Of a DNA stretch of 10,609 nucleotides, positions 6,537 through 10,609 are shown piece after piece. Numbering within the stretch: the first letter of the stretch is position 1; the number at the start of each line of letters is the position of its first letter. The notes under the pieces were generated by a model. The model searched no databases. It was not told the DNA's origin and was given only the letters and a program-made list of their open reading frames with translations. Origin of the DNA: Gammaproteobacteria bacterium (GTDB taxonomy: Bacteria; Pseudomonadota; Gammaproteobacteria; Pseudomonadales; JAUIKI01); the NCBI GenBank assembly GCA_030430875.1, contig JAUIKI010000029.1, forward strand, positions 1 to 10,609, in the 5' to 3' direction. The translations under genes were made by a program, and so were the position numbers.

Positions 6537-7561
6537 TTGAATCAGATCGAATTATTACAGCAACAACACAACCGTTGGAAAATGTGCAAGATCGAGCAAT
6601 TCGACCTAAATACTTGCAAGAATATATCGGCCAAAATTCTGTTCGTGAACAAATGCATATTTTCATTGAAGCTGCAAAATCACGTGGTGAAGCGCTAGAT
6701 CATACCCTTATTTTTGGTCCTCCCGGGCTTGGAAAAACTACACTGGCTAATATTATCGCCAATGAAATGGGCGCATCAATTAAGACAACATCAGGCCCTG
6801 TGTTAGAGAAAGCAGGTGATCTGGCAGCATTATTAACAAATTTGGAGCAAAATGATGTGTTGTTTATCGATGAAATTCATCGATTAAGTCCGGTTGTTGA
6901 AGAGGTGCTTTATCCAGCAATGGAAGACTATCAATTGGATATCATGATTGGTGAAGGGCCGGCTGCACGTTCTATTAAACTTGATTTACCACCATTTACC
7001 TTAATTGGCGCTACAACACGCGCTGGTTTATTGACGTCGCCATTGCGTGATCGTTTTGGCATTGTGCAGCGGTTAGAGTTTTATACAGTTCATGAGTTGA
7101 CGAAAATTGTATTGCGTTCTGCTAAGCGATTGGATGTTGCCATTGACTCAGATGGAGCCGTTGAAATTGCTCGCAGATCTCGCGGCACCCCACGTATTGC
7201 AAATCGATTGTTGCGTCGTGTTCGAGATTATGTCGAAGTGAAAGCAGATGGATTTATTACTAATCAATTAGCTGATCAGGCTTTGAAATTATTAAATATT
7301 GATAACCTTGGATTTGATCAAATGGATTATCGATTATTGATGACCATGATTGAGAAGTTTGATGGAGGTCCAGTTGGAATTGATAGCTTGGCTGCTGCAA
7401 TTGGTGAAGAGAAAGGCACAATTGAGGATGTATTGGAGCCTTATTTAATTCAACAAGGATTTATTATGCGCACACCGCGTGGCCGTGTTGTTAACCAAAA
7501 TGCGTATCTACATTTTGGTTTGGTAAATGCAAAAACGACTAATTTGTTGGATGCAAAATAA
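6533..7561 (+). CDS. ruvB: Holliday junction helicase motor RuvB
   Basis: RuvB is the hexameric AAA+ ATPase that pumps DNA through the RuvA-bound junction. From the ATG at 6533 it has 342 residues, near the usual 335-345. Walker A is GPPGLGKTT (62-70) and Walker B is VLFIDEIHRL (109-118) with Asp113-Glu114. The RuvA-contacting hairpin region, GPAARSIKLDLP, is followed by IGATTRAG (158-165) and SPLRDRFGIVQRLEFY (169-184), which holds the arginine finger around Arg172-Arg174. The C-terminal winged helix is recognisable in GGPVGIDSLAAAIGEE and RTPRGRV. A TTG three codons upstream is possible, but the ATG overlaps the ruvA stop as ATGA like the other ruv junctions, and GAGAGG (6517-6522) lies 10 nt ahead. 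It is the last gene of the ruv cluster; a 96-bp gap follows. Confidence 0.97.
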   Translation: MIESDRIITATTQPLENVQDRAIRPKYLQEYIGQNSVREQMHIFIEAAKSRGEALDHTLIFGPPGLGKTTLANIIANEMGASIKTTSGPVLEKAGDLAALLTNLEQNDVLFIDEIHRLSPVVEEVLYPAMEDYQLDIMIGEGPAARSIKLDLPPFTLIGATTRAGLLTSPLRDRFGIVQRLEFYTVHELTKIVLRSAKRLDVAIDSDGAVEIARRSRGTPRIANRLLRRVRDYVEVKADGFITNQLADQALKLLNIDNLGFDQMDYRLLMTMIEKFDGGPVGIDSLAAAIGEEKGTIEDVLEPYLIQQGFIMRTPRGRVVNQNAYLHFGLVNAKTTNLLDAK

Positions 7562-7657
7562 GAAATAATGAATTAATTTTTTAATTGATAGTCTACAGAT
7601 TCGGATCTTTTTTTGACGCAACAGAAGTAGATATATAAAAATTATGGAGAGAAACTT
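7562..7657 (+). other. Gap between ruvB and tolQ: T-rich, no ybgC
   Basis: No coding potential is visible in these 96 bp, and the thioesterase gene ybgC that usually opens tol operons is absent. An AT-only palindrome, AATTAA-TTTT-TTAATT (7571-7586), follows ruvB. Then comes a short stem AGAT-TCGG-ATCT (7597-7608) running into seven T residues (7608-7614). The second element looks terminator-like, but its 4-bp stem is weak. The spacer therefore probably marks a partial transcriptional break and the start of the tol unit. Confidence 0.5.
7613..7639 (+). promoter_or_regulatory. Weak candidate promoter before tolQ
   Basis: TTGACG (7613-7618, 5 of 6 to the -35) is followed after 15 nt by TATAAA (7634-7639, 5 of 6 to the -10). 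The spacing is shorter than ideal, and a start near 7646 would leave a leader of only about 12 nt containing the GGAGA ribosome site. An internal promoter for tol genes is plausible here, but the fit is imperfect. Confidence 0.25.
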
Positions 7658-8350
7658 GTGAGTGATTCTTTGTCTATCATTCAGTTAATTAGTCATGCCA
7701 GCTTGCTTGTGCAGTCTGTTATGCTTATTTTATTAGCAGCATCAATCTTGTCGTGGTACCTTATTTTTCAAAAAAGACGAGAGATAAACATGGCTTACGC
7801 TGACATGCGTCAATTTGAGAATGATTTTTGGTCTGGGCAAGATCTTGCTCATCTCTATCGAAATACGGTCAATCAAGCGCAAAAAAATGCACCAGAATCT
7901 ATTTTTGTCGCGGGATTTCGAGAGTTCCATCGTCTTAATCAACAAACTGAAGTTGATGCCAATACCATGATGGATGGCAGTCAGCGAGCAATGCGAATAG
8001 CTTTTGCAAAGGAAGAGGATCAACTGACACAACATTTGCCAATGCTAGCAACCATTGGTTCAACTAGCCCATACATTGGTTTGTTTGGAACGGTTTGGGG
8101 AATCATGCACTCTTTTGTTGGTCTTGCAAATGTCCAGCAAGCAAGTATTGCAACGGTAGCACCCGGCATTGCAGAGGCTTTGATTGCAACGGCTATGGGG
8201 TTGTTCGCGGCAATTCCAGCAGTCATTGCGTATAATCGATTTAGTGCAAAAGTGGATCGATTGTTGACAACCTATGATACATTTGCCGATGAATTTTCTA
8301 GTTTGTTGCATCGTTCATTGCATGCATCAAAAAATCAGGTCGCTGCGTAA
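7658..8350 (+). CDS. tolQ: TolQ, inner-membrane proton-channel subunit of Tol-Pal
   Basis: TolQ (MotA/TolQ/ExbB family) forms, with TolR, the proton-driven stator that energises TolA during cell-envelope constriction. The protein has 230 residues, the same as E. coli. Membrane segment 1 is around 16-37, followed by a large cytoplasmic loop, then segment 2 (about 131-155) with GSTSPYIGLFGTVWGIM and segment 3 (about 170-192) with EALIATAMGLFAAIPAV. The polar channel threonines are present at Thr145 and Thr178, matching E. coli numbering. The start is GTG: GGAGA at 7646-7650 lies 7 nt before it, and the N-terminus fits the family. This is the first tol gene, 96 bp after ruvB and without the usual ybgC ahead of it. 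TolR follows after 29 nt. Confidence 0.96.
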   Translation: MSDSLSIIQLISHASLLVQSVMLILLAASILSWYLIFQKRREINMAYADMRQFENDFWSGQDLAHLYRNTVNQAQKNAPESIFVAGFREFHRLNQQTEVDANTMMDGSQRAMRIAFAKEEDQLTQHLPMLATIGSTSPYIGLFGTVWGIMHSFVGLANVQQASIATVAPGIAEALIATAMGLFAAIPAVIAYNRFSAKVDRLLTTYDTFADEFSSLLHRSLHASKNQVAA

Positions 8351-8379
8351 ATAGCCGCTCTAAAAGGAAAAATACTACC

Positions 8380-8817
8380 ATGCAAAAAATGTTACGCAAT
8401 AAACCATCAAAACAGCTGATGGCTGAAATTAATGTTGTGCCATACATCGATGTCATGCTGGTATTGTTAGTAATTTTTATGATCACAGCACCTATGTTGA
8501 CACAAGGATTATCTGTTGATTTACCCCAAGCAAGCGCGGATCCATTGAATATCAAACCACAAGAAGAGCCGTTGATTGTGACTATCGCTTCTGGTGGTGA
8601 GTATTTTATTAATACAGGTGATGAAAGTGAGTCAAAAACTTTGGCAGATATAAAAATTCAAGTGCAAAAAATTATCCAACAGCGTGAAAAGTTATCTGTA
8701 TTGATCAACGGTGATAAATCTGTCAGTTATGCAGATGTAGTTTCACTTATGGCAATATTGCAAGAGCTGGGTGTTGAAAGTGTTGGGTTGATCACTGATC
8801 CTGTGATTGTTGATTAG
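8380..8817 (+). CDS. tolR: TolR, stator partner of TolQ
   Basis: TolR (ExbD/TolR family) is a single-pass inner-membrane protein whose transmembrane aspartate carries protons through the TolQ ring, and whose periplasmic domain is thought to engage peptidoglycan. It has 145 residues, near the usual 140-150. A short cytoplasmic N-terminus is followed by the signature AEINVVPYIDVMLVLLVIF, with Asp24 equivalent to the essential Asp23 of E. coli. A proline-containing linker leads to a compact periplasmic domain ending in VESVGLITDPVIVD. AAGGAA at 8364-8369 serves the ATG. The stop TAG shares its last base with the GTG start of tolA, which suggests coupled translation. Confidence 0.96.
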   Translation: MQKMLRNKPSKQLMAEINVVPYIDVMLVLLVIFMITAPMLTQGLSVDLPQASADPLNIKPQEEPLIVTIASGGEYFINTGDESESKTLADIKIQVQKIIQQREKLSVLINGDKSVSYADVVSLMAILQELGVESVGLITDPVIVD

Positions 8818-9926
8818 TGCCTTTTAAAAAGCAGATGCATTCATTGCCAAAATATCGACGACAATTTAATAAATTAGCAGGACTGCAAGCTGTTCTGATA
8901 CATGTTGTTTTGGTTGGTTGTTTATTTGGTTGGCCTCTTTTTTTTTCAAGTACACTTGACCATAAGCAGCCGCCATCTATGCAAGCAGTCATTGTTGATA
9001 CAAAGCAAATTAAGCAAAGTCAGGTTGAGGTGTCAGATCCAACTGAGGAAGCAAAAAAGTTAGTAGAAGATCAGCAAGCACATGAAGAAAAATTAGCAGA
9101 GGAAAAACGTATAGTCGAAGAAAGAAAACAGCAAAAAATAACAGAAGAAGCAAAACTCAAAGCGCAAGAAAAGTTAGAGAAACAAGCAGAAGTCGAGGAA
9201 AAGCGTCAAGCAGAATTAGCTAAAAAACGTGATGAAGAGCGCCGTAAAGCTGCTGAGAAAAAAGCAGAACAGGAACGATTAGCAAAAAAAGTTGAGCAAG
9301 AAAAACGTGCGATTGAGGAAAAGCGACAAAAAGAACTTGCAAAACAGGCTGAAGCAAAGCGCAAAGCACAAGAGAAAGCAAAACAACAAGCAGAAGCCGA
9401 GGAAAAGCATCAAGCAGAGCAAGCTAAACAACGTGATGAAGAGAGTCGTAAAGCTGCTGAGAAAAAAGCAGAGCAAGAACGATTAGCAGCACAAAAAATT
9501 GAGCAAGAAAAACGTGCGACTGAGGAAAAACGACAGAAAGATCTTGCAAGACAGGCTGAAGTAAAGCGCAAAGCGCTAGAAAAAGCGAAACAAGCAGCAG
9601 AGTTACAAGCAAGACAGCAGGCGGAACTGGCAGCACATCGCGCTCAATCGTATGAGTCAGGGATTAGGTCATTAATTGAAAGTGTTTGGAATATTCCTCC
9701 AAATGCAACTTCTGATGAAGAAGTTCTTTTGGAAATACACCTAGTGCCCACCGGCGAAGTTGTGAATGTTGCTGTCATTCAATCAAGTGGTAACATGGCA
9801 TTGGATCGCTCAGCAATTGCAGCTGTAAATAAGATTGAGCAGTTTGATGTGCCGAGTGAAAACACATTGTTTGAAATGTATTTTCGTAGACTTAAAATGA
9901 AATTTCGACCAGAAGGTAGGCGGTAA
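8817..9926 (+). CDS. tolA: TolA, periplasm-spanning coupling protein with duplicated coiled coil
   Basis: TolA links the TolQR motor to TolB and Pal. The 369 residues divide into a cytoplasmic basic N-terminus, one membrane helix (about 22-45) with His29 in AVLIHVV resembling the helix histidine of E. coli TolA, a very long Lys/Glu/Ala/Gln coiled-coil rod (about 70-275), and a C-terminal TolA-III domain (about 277-369) recognisable by SLIESVWNIPPN, LEIHLVPTGEV and SSGNMALDRSAIAAV. E. coli TolA has 421 residues, so the rod is shorter here. The rod contains a tandem duplication (separate entry). The GTG at 8817 overlaps the tolR stop by one base; an ATG at 8835 would remove six residues and is a possible alternative. 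Neither has a clear ribosome site, so coupling to tolR is likely. Identity is secure from the order, the topology and the C-domain. Confidence 0.94.
   Translation: MPFKKQMHSLPKYRRQFNKLAGLQAVLIHVVLVGCLFGWPLFFSSTLDHKQPPSMQAVIVDTKQIKQSQVEVSDPTEEAKKLVEDQQAHEEKLAEEKRIVEERKQQKITEEAKLKAQEKLEKQAEVEEKRQAELAKKRDEERRKAAEKKAEQERLAKKVEQEKRAIEEKRQKELAKQAEAKRKAQEKAKQQAEAEEKHQAEQAKQRDEESRKAAEKKAEQERLAAQKIEQEKRATEEKRQKDLARQAEVKRKALEKAKQAAELQARQQAELAAHRAQSYESGIRSLIESVWNIPPNATSDEEVLLEIHLVPTGEVVNVAVIQSSGNMALDRSAIAAVNKIEQFDVPSENTLFEMYFRRLKMKFRPEGRR
9183..9593 (+). repeat. Tandem duplication of a ~68-codon unit in the TolA rod
   Basis: Codons 123-190 (9183-9386) and 191-259 (9387-9593) are adjacent copies. The protein units align with 56 of 68 residues identical and one extra residue in the second copy, after the shared segment KKAEQERLA. 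DNA is also similar, with long near-identical stretches such as CGTAAAGCTGCTGAGAAAAA in both. A few further residues (QARQQAELAAHR) resemble the unit start but do not complete a third copy. Copy number sets rod length, so variation here would change TolA's periplasmic reach. Confidence 0.85.
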
Positions 9927-9931
9927 TTATA

Positions 9932-10609
9932 ATGTTGAAAAACAAACTATTAGGAATGAGTTGTGGTGTGCTTTTTTTATTTGGTTTGGTTGACGCTAAG
10001 GCATCATTGACGATTGAAATCACAAAAGGCCAATCGAACCCAATTCCGATTGCTATAGCGCCGTTTAAAATAAACAATGCTATGCCATCTGAAAATATAG
10101 AACAAATTGTAATGAATAACTTGAAGCGCAGTGGTGCGTTTTCTCCTGTTCCTCACGAGAATATGTTGAGCCAACCAAGTCAGTTTAGTGAGGTTAATAT
10201 ACGCGATTGGCGAATATTAAAAGTTGATTATCTTGTTGTTGGCCATTTGCAATATATTGCTGATGAGCAAAAATATCTCGTTAATTATGAGTTAATTGAT
10301 ACGATTTCTAATCAAGTCATTGGAACCCAAACTCTCAGGGCACCTGAAGCTCAACTGCGAGATCTCGCTCATACAATCAGCGATCAACTGTATAAAAAAC
10401 TCACTGGAATCGAGGGAATTTTTTCAACACGATTGTTGTATGTCACTGTAAAAAGGATTGCTGATAGACAGCAAGAATATCACCTTTATATGGCTGATAT
10501 TGATGGTGAAAGACAGCGGTTGATTCTGAAATCTAATGAGCCGATTTTGTCACCCAGTTGGTCGCCAAATGGTAAAAAAATTGCATATGTGTCTTTTGAA
10601 AAAAAACGT
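9932..10609 (+). CDS. tolB: TolB periplasmic beta-propeller protein, 5' part only
   Basis: TolB is a periplasmic protein that binds Pal, TolA and outer-membrane partners. 226 residues of a family near 430 are present; the frame leaves the window open. Residues 1-24 form a Sec signal peptide (basic start, hydrophobic core GVLFLFGLV, likely cleavage after DAKA). The mature N-terminus SLTIEITKG precedes PIPIAIAPF, equivalent to the TolA-contacting N-terminal segment of E. coli TolB. The alpha/beta D1 domain follows, with NLKRSGAFSPV, WRILKVDYLVVGHL and the GIEGIFSTRLLYV transition. The first propeller blade is seen in EPILSPSWSPNGKKIAYVS. The ATG is 5 nt after the tolA stop, with AAGG and TAGG at 9913-9920, inside the end of tolA, as ribosome site. 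The pal and cpoB genes expected next lie outside the window. Confidence 0.94.
   Translation, partial: MLKNKLLGMSCGVLFLFGLVDAKASLTIEITKGQSNPIPIAIAPFKINNAMPSENIEQIVMNNLKRSGAFSPVPHENMLSQPSQFSEVNIRDWRILKVDYLVVGHLQYIADEQKYLVNYELIDTISNQVIGTQTLRAPEAQLRDLAHTISDQLYKKLTGIEGIFSTRLLYVTVKRIADRQQEYHLYMADIDGERQRLILKSNEPILSPSWSPNGKKIAYVSFEKKR

Noticed and set aside
9279..9636. Additional open frames on both strands within the tolA rod
   Set aside because: They are a by-product of the A-rich Lys/Glu/Ala codon repeats: Lys/Gln/Asn-rich on the plus strand and Leu/Phe-rich on the minus strand.
8817..9926. Frameshift or assembly error in tolA because of poly-A runs
   Set aside because: The frame is continuous from the membrane helix through the rod to an intact C-terminal domain, so no break is needed.
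1..10609. Defence system, prophage, transposon, CRISPR array or tRNA
   Set aside because: All long frames are accounted for by housekeeping genes in conserved order; no integrase, transposase, spaced direct repeats or cloverleaf pattern was seen.

Overview
The window is a conserved housekeeping stretch of a gammaproteobacterial chromosome. It is AT-rich by eye. The gene order fmdB-type zinc ribbon, aspS, yebC, ruvC, ruvA, ruvB, then tolQ, tolR, tolA, tolB is the arrangement known from gammaproteobacteria such as Pseudomonas, and the protein motifs agree. Low GC, a lysine-tailed HU protein and an apparently non-discriminating AspRS would suit a Legionellales-like or related AT-rich lineage. 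That placement is inference, and I cannot name the genus from sequence alone.

Layout. Positions 1-1634 (minus strand) hold most of polyphosphate kinase ppk1, cut by the left window edge. Positions 1839-2249 (minus) encode an HU-family nucleoid protein with a lysine/alanine-rich tail, followed by a perfect 13-bp hairpin. Positions 2250-2525 form a very AT-rich divergent promoter region. From there everything reads on the plus strand: the zinc-ribbon protein (2535-2855), aspS (2859-4631), yebC (4652-5407), ruvC (5404-5934), ruvA (5931-6536) and ruvB (6533-7561). The last four are joined by three successive 4-nt ATGA overlaps, so they are probably translationally coupled. A 96-bp gap leads to tolQ (7658-8350), tolR (8380-8817), tolA (8817-9926) and a 5' part of tolB (9932 to the right edge).

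How the genes work together. AspRS charges tRNA-Asp, and residue signatures suggest it also charges tRNA-Asn for the amidotransferase route. YebC assists translation or acts as a regulator. RuvA, RuvB and RuvC form the Holliday-junction migration and cleavage machine. TolQ, TolR and TolA form the proton-motive-force-driven inner-membrane complex that reaches across the periplasm to TolB and Pal during outer-membrane constriction. PPK1 and the HU protein are a separate minus-strand pair concerned with polyphosphate and nucleoid structure.

I found no mobile element, CRISPR array, RNA gene or clear undescribed system. The most useful observations are the AspRS specificity residues, the absence of ybgC between ruvB and tolQ, a tandem duplication inside the TolA coiled coil, and the tailed HU protein. 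Three start codons were placed downstream of the longest possible open frame on family and overlap evidence: the zinc ribbon, ruvA and ruvB.
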